Of a stretch of 64,000 nucleotides of DNA, positions 17,089 through 25,843 are shown in pieces. Source of the stretch: Anaerolineae bacterium (GTDB lineage Bacteria > Chloroflexota > Anaerolineae > Aggregatilineales > Aggregatilineaceae); NCBI GenBank assembly GCA_018432315.1, contig JAHDLB010000010.1:124001-188000 (forward strand), given 5' to 3'. The notes under the pieces are model-generated. The model saw only the letters and a program-made list of their open reading frames with translations. It was not told the DNA's origin and ran no database searches. How positions within the stretch are numbered: the stretch's first letter is position 1; every line of letters starts with the position of its first letter. The position numbers and the translations under genes were made by a program.

Positions 17089-18028
17089 CTCCTGACCGGG
17101 GCGCGGGCTGGTCGAGGCGCGTCGTCAGTTCCAGGAAGATCTCCTCCAGCGTGACGGCCCACGGGCGCAGCTCCAGCAGTTCCAGGCCCTGGCTGACGAT
17201 TGCCGAGGCGAGCGCCGGGCGAATCTCGCTGTTGGGCTTCACCTGGATGATGAAGCCGTCCGCGTGGGGCTCGACCGACCTGACCCCCTGGACCGCGCCG
17301 ACCAGCCGCGCGATCTCGCGCCGGTCCGCCCGGCCACCGACGCGTAGAAAGACCTGCACGCCGCGCTGCAGGTGGTCGCGCAGGTGCTCCGGCGTGTCGA
17401 TCGCCACGATTCGCCCGCGGTCGATGATGATGATGCGGTCGCAGACCTGTTCGGCTTCAGGCAGGATGTGGGTGCTCAGCAGGACGGTGCGCGTCCTGCC
17501 GAGTTCGCGCACCAGCGCCCGCACGTCCTGCACCTGGTGCGGGTCCAGGCCGATCGTCGGCTCGTCCAGGATCAGGACTTCGGGATCGTGCACGATGGCC
17601 TGGGCCAGCCCGACGCGCTGGCGCATGCCTTTCGACAGGCTGCGAACCAGGCTGCGCGCCCGGTCGGCCATGCCCACCAGTTCGAGCACCTCAGCGACCC
17701 GCTGGCGGCGGTTCTTCACACCGTGAATCTCGGCCATGAAGTCCAGGTAGCCGCGCACCGTCATATCCCGGTAGAGCGGCACCGTCTCCGGGAGGTAGCC
17801 GACGTGCCGCCGCATTTCGAGCGACTGCTCGACCACATCGAAACCGGCGACGGTGGCGTGACCGTTGGTCGGCGGCATGAAGCCCGTCAGGATGCGCATG
17901 GTCGTCGTCTTCCCGGCGCCGTTCGGGCCGAGAAACCCCAGAATTTCGCCGGGTTGGGCGCTGAAGCTGATCGAATCGAGCGCGACGAAACGCCCGTACC
18001 GCTTGGTCAACTGCGACACGTCAATCAT
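17072..18028 (-). CDS. ABC transporter ATP-binding protein (GldA-like)
   Basis: The 318-residue ATPase has Walker A GPNGAGKTT, signature LSKGMRQR, Walker B VLILDEPTIGLDP and H-loop STHI, with a C-terminal DUF4162-type extension. It energises the adjacent GldF/GldG-like pair. ATG 18028 (MIDVSQLTKRYG) is the standard family start; in-frame GTG codons at 18034 and 18040 are alternatives. A terminator hairpin ends about 20 bases upstream. Confidence 0.87.
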   Translation of the reverse strand: MIDVSQLTKRYGRFVALDSISFSAQPGEILGFLGPNGAGKTTTMRILTGFMPPTNGHATVAGFDVVEQSLEMRRHVGYLPETVPLYRDMTVRGYLDFMAEIHGVKNRRQRVAEVLELVGMADRARSLVRSLSKGMRQRVGLAQAIVHDPEVLILDEPTIGLDPHQVQDVRALVRELGRTRTVLLSTHILPEAEQVCDRIIIIDRGRIVAIDTPEHLRDHLQRGVQVFLRVGGRADRREIARLVGAVQGVRSVEPHADGFIIQVKPNSEIRPALASAIVSQGLELLELRPWAVTLEEIFLELTTRLDQPAPRSGGARRA

Positions 18029-18046
18029 TGCCACTGCCACCAGAAA

Positions 18047-18077
18047 TAAAAAGCACGATGTGTGACCATGTGCTTTA
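18047..18077 (-). terminator. Terminator upstream of the GldA-like gene
   Basis: AAAGCAC at 18050-18056 pairs with GTGCTTT at 18070-18076. On the minus strand the hairpin is followed by TTATTT. It lies past the guanylate kinase gene and directly before the next start codon. Confidence 0.65.
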
Positions 18078-18225
18078 GTCTCTCGATCCTGTCACCCATT
18101 TTAGCGCATTGTGCGGCTTGGCTCGCGCAACGTTGGGCTAATTCTACGTCCTTGACAACTTTCGGACAAAACCGCCCTGCCGCCAATGCCCCGCCAATCG
18201 TACCGGCAGGGCCGGGACGGCGGGC

Positions 18226-19215
18226 TTAGCGGGCCGACATCGTCGCGCTGAACCAGGGCGGCAGCGCGACCTGCGCCATGGACCGCCAGTCCCACCCGTC
18301 AGGCGCCGGGACGGACGCCGGCACGCTGCATTTGAAGTAGTAATCGATGCCGACTTCGGGCGGTGGCGAGGTGATGGTGACGTCGTTGGGCGCGACGAAA
18401 TCGAACCGGCGGTCGGGCTCGGCCTGGATGACGACCGGCGCTCCGAGCATGTCTTCCAGCCGCCGCCGCAACGTCTGGTGGAGCGGCGCGGTATCGCGAT
18501 CGATGGCGAAGCGGGGGAAGGCGAATTCCGGATCGCCGGCGCGGCCCAGAATGGCCTCGCCTTGCTGGACGATGGCGACCAGGGCACAGTGGAAAACGTG
18601 CCGGTCGATGATGTCGTGCGCGTCCTGGCCCGGCGTGTCCTGGCGGCGGGCGCGCTCGCTCGCGATGATGCGCTGGAGCTGTTCGGTCGCGTCGTCGACC
18701 GAATCGTTCAGGATCAGATAGTGGCACTGCGGGGCGAACGTCATTTCGAAGCGCGCGCGCTCCAGGCGTTCTTTCACCTCTTCGGGTGTGACGTTGCCGC
18801 GATGCTCGATGCGCTCGGCCAGGATATCGAGATTGGACGGCGTCACGAAGATCAGGACGACGTGTTCGGCGTAGGCGTCGAGAATCTCGCTGGCCCCCAG
18901 GAATTCGATGTCCGCGATCAGGTCGCGGCCTTTGGCAATCGCCTCCTCGACGGTTTGCCGCGGCGTGCCATAGAAGTCATCGAGATGGACGTTCTGATAC
19001 TCGACCAACGCGTCGGTGTCGATCAGGCGTTGGAATTCCTGGTGGGTGACGAACCAGTGCTCGCGCCCCTGTTGTTCACCCACGCGCATGTCACGCGTGG
19101 TCATCGTCGCCAACTGGTCGAGATCGCCAAAATGAGCCTGGGCCGGTTTCATCAACGTGTTTTTTCCGGCGGCGGATGGGCCGACGAGAATGAACAGAAT
19201 TCCCTGGCGCGGCAT
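18226..19215 (-). CDS. gmk: Guanylate kinase-like protein with extra C-terminal domain
   Basis: Residues 1-190 match guanylate kinase, which phosphorylates GMP to GDP: the P-loop GPSAAGKNT, the TTRDMRVGEQQGREHWFVT GMP-binding segment, and DIEFLGAS. The P-loop reads SAAGKNT rather than the common SGVGKGT. The protein is 329 residues against about 200 for a normal Gmk. The remaining 140 residues start HVFHCALVAIVQQGEAILGR and look like an independent alpha/beta domain faintly recalling Nudix proteins, but no Nudix box is visible. The start follows AAAGGA. The extension is unidentified, so a kinase with a changed role is possible. Confidence 0.72.
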   Translation of the reverse strand: MPRQGILFILVGPSAAGKNTLMKPAQAHFGDLDQLATMTTRDMRVGEQQGREHWFVTHQEFQRLIDTDALVEYQNVHLDDFYGTPRQTVEEAIAKGRDLIADIEFLGASEILDAYAEHVVLIFVTPSNLDILAERIEHRGNVTPEEVKERLERARFEMTFAPQCHYLILNDSVDDATEQLQRIIASERARRQDTPGQDAHDIIDRHVFHCALVAIVQQGEAILGRAGDPEFAFPRFAIDRDTAPLHQTLRRRLEDMLGAPVVIQAEPDRRFDFVAPNDVTITSPPPEVGIDYYFKCSVPASVPAPDGWDWRSMAQVALPPWFSATMSAR

Positions 19216-19310
19216 GGGCGTCCTTTCTGGTGGAACGGTCGAACAAGTCGCTACGCTGATAGCAGAAAGTGTAGCACGCTCCGGGCCTTTGGGCTATGCC
19301 AATTCGCAAA

Positions 19311-19340
19311 GAAACGGGCCGCGTGTGTGCGGCCCGTTTC
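19311..19340 (-). terminator. Terminator of the large surface protein gene
   Basis: GAAACGGGCCGC (19311-19322) and GCGGCCCGTTTC (19329-19340) form a perfect 12-bp stem with a six-base loop. On the minus strand the stem ends in GTTTC and runs into TTTGC. It lies 26 bases past the stop of the adhesin-like gene. Confidence 0.7.
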
Positions 19341-19365
19341 GGGAACTCATCCGGTTCTGCGAGCG

Positions 19366-22300
19366 TTATTCGGCGACGCGGATGTCGTCGATGTACCAGC
19401 CATCTCCGGTGCTGCTGCTGCTACCGCCACGCCCATCCAGCCGGAAGCGGATGTTGATCTTCTGCCCGGCGAAGGCGCTCAGATCGATGTGCCGTTCGCG
19501 CCAGGTGTTGTCGGTGCCAGTTGCCGACCGGACGGGTGGGCGCCATGTGAAGCCCTCGTCCGTCGATATTTCGGTGTAGACCGTGTCGCTCCAGCCCAGG
19601 GACCGTCGATCCCAGTAGGTCAGGGCCGGGTTGGCCGTGCCGGTCAGGTCGATCAATCCTTCCAGGGTAAGTGACATGTCGTTCATGTGGAAGTAGTTGC
19701 CGGACGGGCTGTCGGTGAACACGCGCCCGGTGATCCCGAAGTTCACCAGGACGCGCGCGTTCCCGCCGCGCTCGTAGTATTCCACCACGATGGTATGAGG
19801 CCCTTCGTCCAGGGTGACGTCGGCAACATCCGGGCTGGACGGGAAGCCGCGATCGACCCACCTGTTGATCACCGTCGCGCCATCGACTCTCACACGGATG
19901 CCGTCGTCGGACTGCGTTTGAATCTGGTACTGCGTGCCGTCGTTCGCCACCTGGATGGTGCGCGTCCACCGGACCAGGAAGTAGTCGTACACGCCCGGCA
20001 GCTCGGCTGGCCCGCCGCTGCCCCAATCGAAGTCGATCTGGGCGTCCTGGCGCGTGGTGACCAGCTCGCCGGCATCGAATGTCCGGTTGTGGTTGAGATC
20101 GTTGAAGTATTCGGCAGTCCAGCCGCCCGGCCCCAGGGCGCTGCCACTGCCCACCGTGCGGAACATGGACATGCGGGCCCAGGTGCCATCCATCACCCAG
20201 TAGTCGTTATCGGATTCGACGTCTTCGTTGAACGGCAGCGGGAAGGTGGGCTCGATACCGTGGCGATCCACGATCGACACGTCGTCGATCCACCAGCCAT
20301 CGGCTACGCGCCCGTCGCGGACTGCGTACAGCCGGAACCGGATGCGGATCCACTTGCCGATGTAGTCGCTCATGTCGGCCTGGCCGACCTGGCGCCGATC
20401 CCAGGAGGAGGTGGTTTCGTAACGGTGTCTGAATACCTCGTCCCAACCCCGCCAGGTCATGCCGTTATCGTCGGATACATTGATCTCGACCAGGGCATAA
20501 TCCTCGTAGGCGAGGTCGAACGCCTCCCAGAAGTAGAGCGTCGGCTTGACCGTTCCCGTCAGGTCGACTGCGCCGCGCAGTTCGAGGATCGCGTTGGAGC
20601 CGTGCTTGTACTGGACGCCGTACGAGTCGGTGTAGGCCACAGCGCCATCGTGCTTGTTCTCCGGCGCGATTGTCCAGGTGCCGCCGGCATACCAGTTGTT
20701 ATCGCCGCGCTCGAACCCGTCGGAGAACGGCAAGGTGCGGACCGGTTCGTTGAATTCCTGGAAGCACACATCGTCAACCCACCAGCCGTCTTCGGTCGCC
20801 GAGTTGTAGAGCGCATCCAGCCGGAAGCGCACGCGGATGACCTGGCCGACGTAGTTTCGCAGGCTGACGCTTTCGCGCGTCCACGATAGGTTGGTGTTAT
20901 AACGATGATCGACGACCAGCCGGTACCCTGCCGGCAGGTTGTTGTACTGGTAAGTCCAGATGGTGGTCCAGCTTGTCCCGTCATCGGTCGAAACCTCGAC
21001 ATAGAGATCGTCGGCATAGCCCACGTCCCACTGGTGCCAGAACGCCATTTCCGGGTTGCTCGACCCGGTCAAGTCGAGCCTCGCGCTGAGCTGGAGCGAG
21101 CTGTTGGTTTCGTGGGCATAGTTCGTCCCTGGGCTGTCGGACCAGAACTGCGATCCGCTGTGCGCGGTGATGGTCTGGTTATAGGGTTGGCTGGGGTTAT
21201 AGTCCGGCCCATTGACGATGGACCACGTCCCGCCTGCAATCCAGTCGGAGCCGCCCGTCTCCATGTTGTCGCACCAGTTCGGCGTGATGACCGCGTCGGG
21301 CTTGTTGCGCAGCGAGAAATCGTCGATCCACCACCCATTGTCTACCTGAGTGTGGCTGCGGGCATCCAACCGGAAGCGCAGATGGATCACGCTCCCGGCA
21401 TAATCAGCGAGCGACAGAACCACCTGGGTCCAGCCTGTGTTTGTGGTGTTCGCTGTCAGGTAGTTACCCGTCAGCGGTTCCCAGGTATAGCGATTGTTCG
21501 TCGATACCTCGATGTAAATCGCGTCGTTGTAACCGAGCTCATAGCGGTGCCAGAACACCACCTCCGGATCGATCACGGGGTTGCCGTCCAACTGGTCGTT
21601 GTCGAGCACGATCACGCCATCCAACTCCAGCGTATTGTTCGAGCCGTGTTGGTAGCTGGCGCCGGGACTGTCCGACCAGGCCAGGCTGCCGCTGTGGACC
21701 TCTTCGTTGCTGCGGGCCCAGGACCCGCCGGGATACCAGTGCGAGGCGCCTTCCATGTCATCGGCAAACCCGACGGTATAGCGTTTGATAACTTCTTCCT
21801 TGACCGAGATGTCGTCGATCCACCAGCCATCCGCCGTGCTCCAGCTAGTGGCATTCAGGATGAACCTGATCTCGATGATCTCGTTGCTGAAATCGCGTCC
21901 GAGGTTGGGGCCAGGGCCGTCGGGATCGGCGAAGTTCGACAGATCGAATGTCTGACGCGTCCAACCGAGGTCGGTTTCGTTATAGTGCAGGTCGTAATCG
22001 GTCCAGTTGTCGGTCCCGGCTACGGCCAGACCCACGCGCGCGTAGGTGCCGCTGTTCAGGTTGAAGCGATCCCAGAATTCCAGCTTGGGGTTGGTCGAGC
22101 CGCGCAGGTCGATATACCCGCGCAGGGCCAGGATGCAGTAGGAATTGGGAGCGTAGCTAGCTCCTGGGCTGTCGGACCAGGCCGTTGGCGCGCTGCGGTA
22201 GGCTTCGTCGGAGATGGCCCAATTACAATCGCCTTCGTCCAACATGGAGACTTCGTCGAGCAGGATGACGCTCGCGCGCGCGCCCCAACCGTTGTCGAAC

Positions 22301-23175
22301 ATCTCGACGATGATGTCATTTTGGCCTGCAGTGGGCGTGAAGGTACGCGTGATCCAGTTGTCCCGGTCAGGGTTCCAACTCCACGAGTCGTAGATCGCGA
22401 CGCCGCCGATCCAGATGCGCATGCCGTCGTCCTTGCGAAACCGGAGCGTGTACTGCTTGGCTTCGAGATTGGCGGAATTCGTGAAGCGGGCGTAGAAGTT
22501 GCGGTCAACGCCGCCGCCAGGGCTGTCGGACCAGTAATGATCCAGCGTTTCGAAGGTCGTCTGCCAGTCGCCGTTTCCCGGGTTGTACTTGCCAGTCGAC
22601 ATGCTCGAATCGTAGGACGAGCAACTGTCCGTATTGCACATGTCCCAGAACTCAGCGTTCCAGGGGCCGAGCAGCCCGTCGAAATCGTGCTCCCACCAGT
22701 CGGGATGTTCCCCTTTGTCTTCGAACGGGTATCCGAAGTTCTGGTCGGGCGGAGTCGGGCTGGGGCCGGGCGTGTTGGTGTTCGTCGGTGTGGGCGACGG
22801 TGTCACGTCGGTGGGGGTGGGGGACGGCCCAATTGTCGGGGTGGCCGTCTCCGGCGCGGGCGTATTGGTCGTCAGGCGCGGGTTTTCCGGCGTGTATGAT
22901 GCTACCGCTGCCACCTGCTCCCAGAATTGGTCCGCGGACAGGGTATCACGTGGCTCGATCGTGCCGCCCAGCAGGTTGTAGACCGCGTTACTGAAGACAT
23001 TGCCCACGGCTGGCCCGGTGATCGTCAGGACGGCGATCAGGGCGATGGTCACCAGTGCCAGGATCAGCACGTATTCGATGATCGCCTGGCCGCGCGTCTG
23101 CGACCGTTTCACCAGCCGGAACCAGAGATGTGCGCGCCTGGCGGAGCGCGATTGTCCAGTTCTGTGGTTGGTCAT
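19366..23175 (-). CDS. Pilin-signal adhesin-like surface protein with PA14 and repeated modules
   Basis: The 1269-residue protein starts with a basic leader, then RGQAIIEYVLILALVTIALI: a prepilin peptidase site (G29/Q30) with Glu at +5 and a hydrophobic helix, as in Flp/TadE-type pilins. A Thr/Pro-rich linker (about 100-145) leads to a PA14-like region (about 150-310). Five modules follow, each closing with a variant of DGWWIDDISV near residues 451, 615, 798, 961 and 1260. A second PA14-like domain (about 1015-1150) is inserted in the last module. The recurring WSDSPG motif marks each module. Such modules resemble MAM/jelly-roll adhesion domains. ATG 23175 follows GGAGGGG. It is probably surface-anchored or pilus-tip exposed; partners are not in the window. 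Confidence 0.8.
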   Translation of the reverse strand: MTNHRTGQSRSARRAHLWFRLVKRSQTRGQAIIEYVLILALVTIALIAVLTITGPAVGNVFSNAVYNLLGGTIEPRDTLSADQFWEQVAAVASYTPENPRLTTNTPAPETATPTIGPSPTPTDVTPSPTPTNTNTPGPSPTPPDQNFGYPFEDKGEHPDWWEHDFDGLLGPWNAEFWDMCNTDSCSSYDSSMSTGKYNPGNGDWQTTFETLDHYWSDSPGGGVDRNFYARFTNSANLEAKQYTLRFRKDDGMRIWIGGVAIYDSWSWNPDRDNWITRTFTPTAGQNDIIVEMFDNGWGARASVILLDEVSMLDEGDCNWAISDEAYRSAPTAWSDSPGASYAPNSYCILALRGYIDLRGSTNPKLEFWDRFNLNSGTYARVGLAVAGTDNWTDYDLHYNETDLGWTRQTFDLSNFADPDGPGPNLGRDFSNEIIEIRFILNATSWSTADGWWIDDISVKEEVIKRYTVGFADDMEGASHWYPGGSWARSNEEVHSGSLAWSDSPGASYQHGSNNTLELDGVIVLDNDQLDGNPVIDPEVVFWHRYELGYNDAIYIEVSTNNRYTWEPLTGNYLTANTTNTGWTQVVLSLADYAGSVIHLRFRLDARSHTQVDNGWWIDDFSLRNKPDAVITPNWCDNMETGGSDWIAGGTWSIVNGPDYNPSQPYNQTITAHSGSQFWSDSPGTNYAHETNSSLQLSARLDLTGSSNPEMAFWHQWDVGYADDLYVEVSTDDGTSWTTIWTYQYNNLPAGYRLVVDHRYNTNLSWTRESVSLRNYVGQVIRVRFRLDALYNSATEDGWWVDDVCFQEFNEPVRTLPFSDGFERGDNNWYAGGTWTIAPENKHDGAVAYTDSYGVQYKHGSNAILELRGAVDLTGTVKPTLYFWEAFDLAYEDYALVEINVSDDNGMTWRGWDEVFRHRYETTSSWDRRQVGQADMSDYIGKWIRIRFRLYAVRDGRVADGWWIDDVSIVDRHGIEPTFPLPFNEDVESDNDYWVMDGTWARMSMFRTVGSGSALGPGGWTAEYFNDLNHNRTFDAGELVTTRQDAQIDFDWGSGGPAELPGVYDYFLVRWTRTIQVANDGTQYQIQTQSDDGIRVRVDGATVINRWVDRGFPSSPDVADVTLDEGPHTIVVEYYERGGNARVLVNFGITGRVFTDSPSGNYFHMNDMSLTLEGLIDLTGTANPALTYWDRRSLGWSDTVYTEISTDEGFTWRPPVRSATGTDNTWRERHIDLSAFAGQKINIRFRLDGRGGSSSSTGDGWYIDDIRVAE

Positions 23176-23488
23176 CTATGTATCCCCTCCTGCTCTGACG
23201 GGGCGTTCGTTTCCGTATACCCTTGTTATAGAACGTAGCGAGCGGCGTATGTCAGTCTCAGTGTAACACATCAGCTACTCGACAGGACGCAAAGAATGGC
23301 CTGCTGTTCCTACATCTAATAGTACCTGACTCTGCGAGGAACGGGGTTCATGATTTGTAGAAGAGTTGTCGGAAATCATTGACAAATGGACAATCGCAAA
23401 CGAGCCAGCCGTCACTGGTCTTTCCGGTTGGCTCGTGTTAGGCTCAGCGTACCACAATATTCTGTTACATGGAAAGGGAACTAAACCT
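23176..23488. other. Intergenic region between divergent surface protein and folD genes
   Basis: The 313 bases separate divergent genes and should hold both promoters. A 10-bp stem (23401-23410 with 23426-23435, one G-T pair) with a 15-base loop lies about 55 bases before folD; it could be a leader hairpin. A TTGACA at 23379-23384 has no matching -10 box at the usual distance. I do not recognise a known riboswitch. Confidence 0.4.
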
Positions 23489-24376
23489 ATGAGCGCTACG
23501 TTGATCGACGGCAAAGCGGTCGCTGCCCGCATACGAGAGCAGATCGCCACGGATGTCGCCAGGATGGAAGCCGAGCACGGTGTCCGCCCCGGTTTGGCGG
23601 CGGTCCTGGTGGGTGACAACCCGGCCTCGCAAAGTTACGTGCGGATGAAACGCAAGGCATGCGATCAGGTTGGGATCGCGTCCTTCGGGCACAACCTGCC
23701 CGCCGACGCGACTCAGGAGGAAGTCGAGCGCCTGGTCGGAGAGTTGAACGCCGATCCGCAGGTGCACGGGATTCTGGTCCAGCTCCCGCTCCCCAAACAC
23801 CTGGACGAGGAACGAATCCTGAGCATGATCAGCCTCCACAAGGACGTGGATGGGTTCCACCCGGTCAACATCGGGCGGCTGGCGATGAAAGGCCGCGACC
23901 CGCTGTTCATCCCCTGCACACCGCACGGCGCGATGGTCCTGCTCGAGGAGGCGGGCGCCACGTTCGAAGGCGCGAACGCCGTTGTCCTGGGGCGCAGCAA
24001 CATCGTCGGCCTGCCCGCGGCGCTGCTGTTGATTCACCGCAACGCCACCGTGACCGTCTGCCACAGCCGGACGAAGGACCTGCCCGCGGTGTGCCGCGAG
24101 GCCGATATTCTGATCGCCGCGGTGGGGCGCCCAGAGATGGTGAAAGCCGACTGGGTCAAGCCCGGCGCGTACGTGATCGACGTCGGCTCGAACCAAGTCG
24201 ATGATCCGGCCAGCGAAAAAGGGTATCGCTGGGTGGGCGATGTCGCGTTCGACGAGGTGAAGGAAGTGGCGGGCGCGCTGACGCCGTCGCCGGGCGGCGT
24301 TGGCCCGATGACGATCGCGATGCTGCTGAAAAACACGTTGCGTGGGGCCGAGTTGGTGCTTTCGGGCCAGGTCTAG
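23489..24376 (+). CDS. folD: Methylenetetrahydrofolate dehydrogenase/cyclohydrolase
   Basis: The 295-residue bifunctional enzyme interconverts 5,10-methylene-, methenyl- and 10-formyl-THF. Seen motifs are the SYVRMKRKACDQVGI segment with the catalytic Lys, GILVQLPLP, the PCTPHGAM active-site loop, GRSNIVGLPAALLL (NADP-binding) and the C-terminal PSPGGVGPMTIAMLL signature. ATG 23489 follows GGAAAGGGA; the frame opens further upstream without family similarity. It is the first gene of the long catabolic island, where it could process one-carbon units from purine breakdown, although it is also a housekeeping gene. Confidence 0.95.
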   Translation: MSATLIDGKAVAARIREQIATDVARMEAEHGVRPGLAAVLVGDNPASQSYVRMKRKACDQVGIASFGHNLPADATQEEVERLVGELNADPQVHGILVQLPLPKHLDEERILSMISLHKDVDGFHPVNIGRLAMKGRDPLFIPCTPHGAMVLLEEAGATFEGANAVVLGRSNIVGLPAALLLIHRNATVTVCHSRTKDLPAVCREADILIAAVGRPEMVKADWVKPGAYVIDVGSNQVDDPASEKGYRWVGDVAFDEVKEVAGALTPSPGGVGPMTIAMLLKNTLRGAELVLSGQV

Positions 24377-24392
24377 CCGGGGCCGTGGGGGT

Positions 24393-24422
24393 TTGTCGCC
24401 CATGCTGGACGCGTGCTACACT
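24393..24422 (+). promoter_or_regulatory. Promoter of the catabolic island (8-oxoguanine deaminase gene)
   Basis: TTGTCG at 24393-24398, an 18-base spacer and TACACT at 24417-24422 with an upstream TG (extended -10). The start codon lies about 50 bases downstream. Confidence 0.45.
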
Positions 24423-24475
24423 GGCGTGCTGCCGGATAGGGTGGCGCGCGTCCTCAGTTCAGGGGAAACGGAATA

Positions 24476-25843
24476 ATGTCTACTTTGCTGATCAAACATG
24501 CCGCGGTGCTCGTCACGATGGACGACGAGCGGCGCGAGATTCGCGACGGCGGGCTGTTCGTCCGTGACAACGTGATCGAGGCGGTCGGCCCCACGGCTGA
24601 GCTGCCGGATGCCGCGGACGAGGTGCTCGACCTGAGCGGCCACATCGTGCTGCCCGGCCTGGTGAACACGCACCACCACATGTACCAGTCGCTCACGCGC
24701 GTGATCCCCGCCGGGCAGAACAAAGAGCTGTTCGGGTGGCTGCGCGCGCTGTACCCGATCTGGGCGGGCCTGCGGGCCGAGGCAGTCTACGTGAGCGCCA
24801 AACTGGCTGCGGCTGAGCTGGCGCTGTCCGGCTGCACCACGTCCAGCGATCACCTCTACATCTTTCCCAACGACGTGACGCTCGAAGACGAGATTCGCGG
24901 GGTGGGGGAGGCCGGCCTGCGCTTCCACGCCACGCGCGGCAGCATGAGCCTGGGCGAGAGCAAAGGCGGCCTGCCGCCGGATAGCGTGGTCGAAGACGAG
25001 GACGCCATCCTCGCCGACAGCCAGCGGGTGATCGAGGCGTTCCACGACAACAGCCGCTACGCCATGCTGCGCATTGGGCTGGCGCCGTGCTCGCCGTTCA
25101 GCGTCACGCGCGACCTGATGCGCGCCTCGGCGGAACTGGCGCGCAGCTATCCCGGCGTGCGACTGCACACGCACCTGGCCGAGACGCAGCCGGACGTCGA
25201 ATATAGCCTCGAGCAGTTCGGCCTGCTTCCGGGCGACTACGCCGAGGACGTCGGCTGGATCGGCGAGGATGTGTGGCACGCGCATTGTGTGCATCTGACG
25301 CCCGAAGCGCTGGACAAGTTCGGGCGGACGGGGACCGGTGTGGCACACTGCCCGGCGAGCAACGCGCGGCTCGCCAGCGGGATCGCCCAGGTGCGCGGGA
25401 TGCTCGACCGCGGCGTGCCGGTTGGCATGGGCGTGGACGGCTCGGCCAGCAACGACAGCGGCCATTTGCTGAACGAGGCGCGGCTGGCGCTGTTGATGCA
25501 GCGCGCGCTGACGTGCGATCCCGGGGTGCTGACGGCGCGCGACGCGCTCGAGCTTGCCACGCTGGGCGGCGCGCGCGTCCTGGGCCGAGACGACATCGGC
25601 GCGCTCAAGCCGGGCATGGCGGCGGATTTCGTTGCCTACGACCTGGGCGACGTGGCGTATGCCGGCGCGCTGCACGACCCGGTGGCGGCGCTCATCTTCT
25701 GCACGTCGATCAACGTGGCCTACAATGTGGTCAACGGCAAATTCGTCGTGCGCGAGGGGCGGCTCGCCAACCTGGAGCTTGAGCCGCTGATCGAACGGCA
25801 CAACGCGATCGCCAGGGCGCTGGTGGATGGAGAAGCGATCTGA
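24476..25843 (+). CDS. 8-oxoguanine deaminase family amidohydrolase
   Basis: This 455-residue metal-dependent aminohydrolase closely follows the 8-oxoguanine deaminase family, which converts 8-oxoguanine to urate and ammonia. Seen are the metal motif THHHMYQSLTR (H66, H68), LFGWLRALYPIWAGL, ATRGSMSLGESKGGLPPDS, HTHLAET, VGWIGEDVWHAHCVHL and the metal Asp in GVDGSASND. The TRGSMSLGE and GVDGSASND segments agree with the Pseudomonas enzyme family as I recall it. Many databases call such proteins hydroxydechloroatrazine ethylaminohydrolase. Its stop overlaps the hydantoinase start. Guanine or a related base is a possible alternative substrate. Confidence 0.82.
   Translation: MSTLLIKHAAVLVTMDDERREIRDGGLFVRDNVIEAVGPTAELPDAADEVLDLSGHIVLPGLVNTHHHMYQSLTRVIPAGQNKELFGWLRALYPIWAGLRAEAVYVSAKLAAAELALSGCTTSSDHLYIFPNDVTLEDEIRGVGEAGLRFHATRGSMSLGESKGGLPPDSVVEDEDAILADSQRVIEAFHDNSRYAMLRIGLAPCSPFSVTRDLMRASAELARSYPGVRLHTHLAETQPDVEYSLEQFGLLPGDYAEDVGWIGEDVWHAHCVHLTPEALDKFGRTGTGVAHCPASNARLASGIAQVRGMLDRGVPVGMGVDGSASNDSGHLLNEARLALLMQRALTCDPGVLTARDALELATLGGARVLGRDDIGALKPGMAADFVAYDLGDVAYAGALHDPVAALIFCTSINVAYNVVNGKFVVREGRLANLELEPLIERHNAIARALVDGEAI

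Noticed and set aside
20905-22899. 664-codon plus-strand open frame over the surface protein
   Set aside because: The minus strand shows repeated modules and a pilin signal, while this frame has no domain structure.
23176-23488. THF or ZTP riboswitch upstream of folD
   Set aside because: A hairpin is present, but I could not find the conserved loops of either riboswitch class.
24476-25843. Atrazine or triazine hydrolase
   Set aside because: Such names are common for this family, but the conserved blocks match 8-oxoguanine deaminase and the context is purine metabolism.
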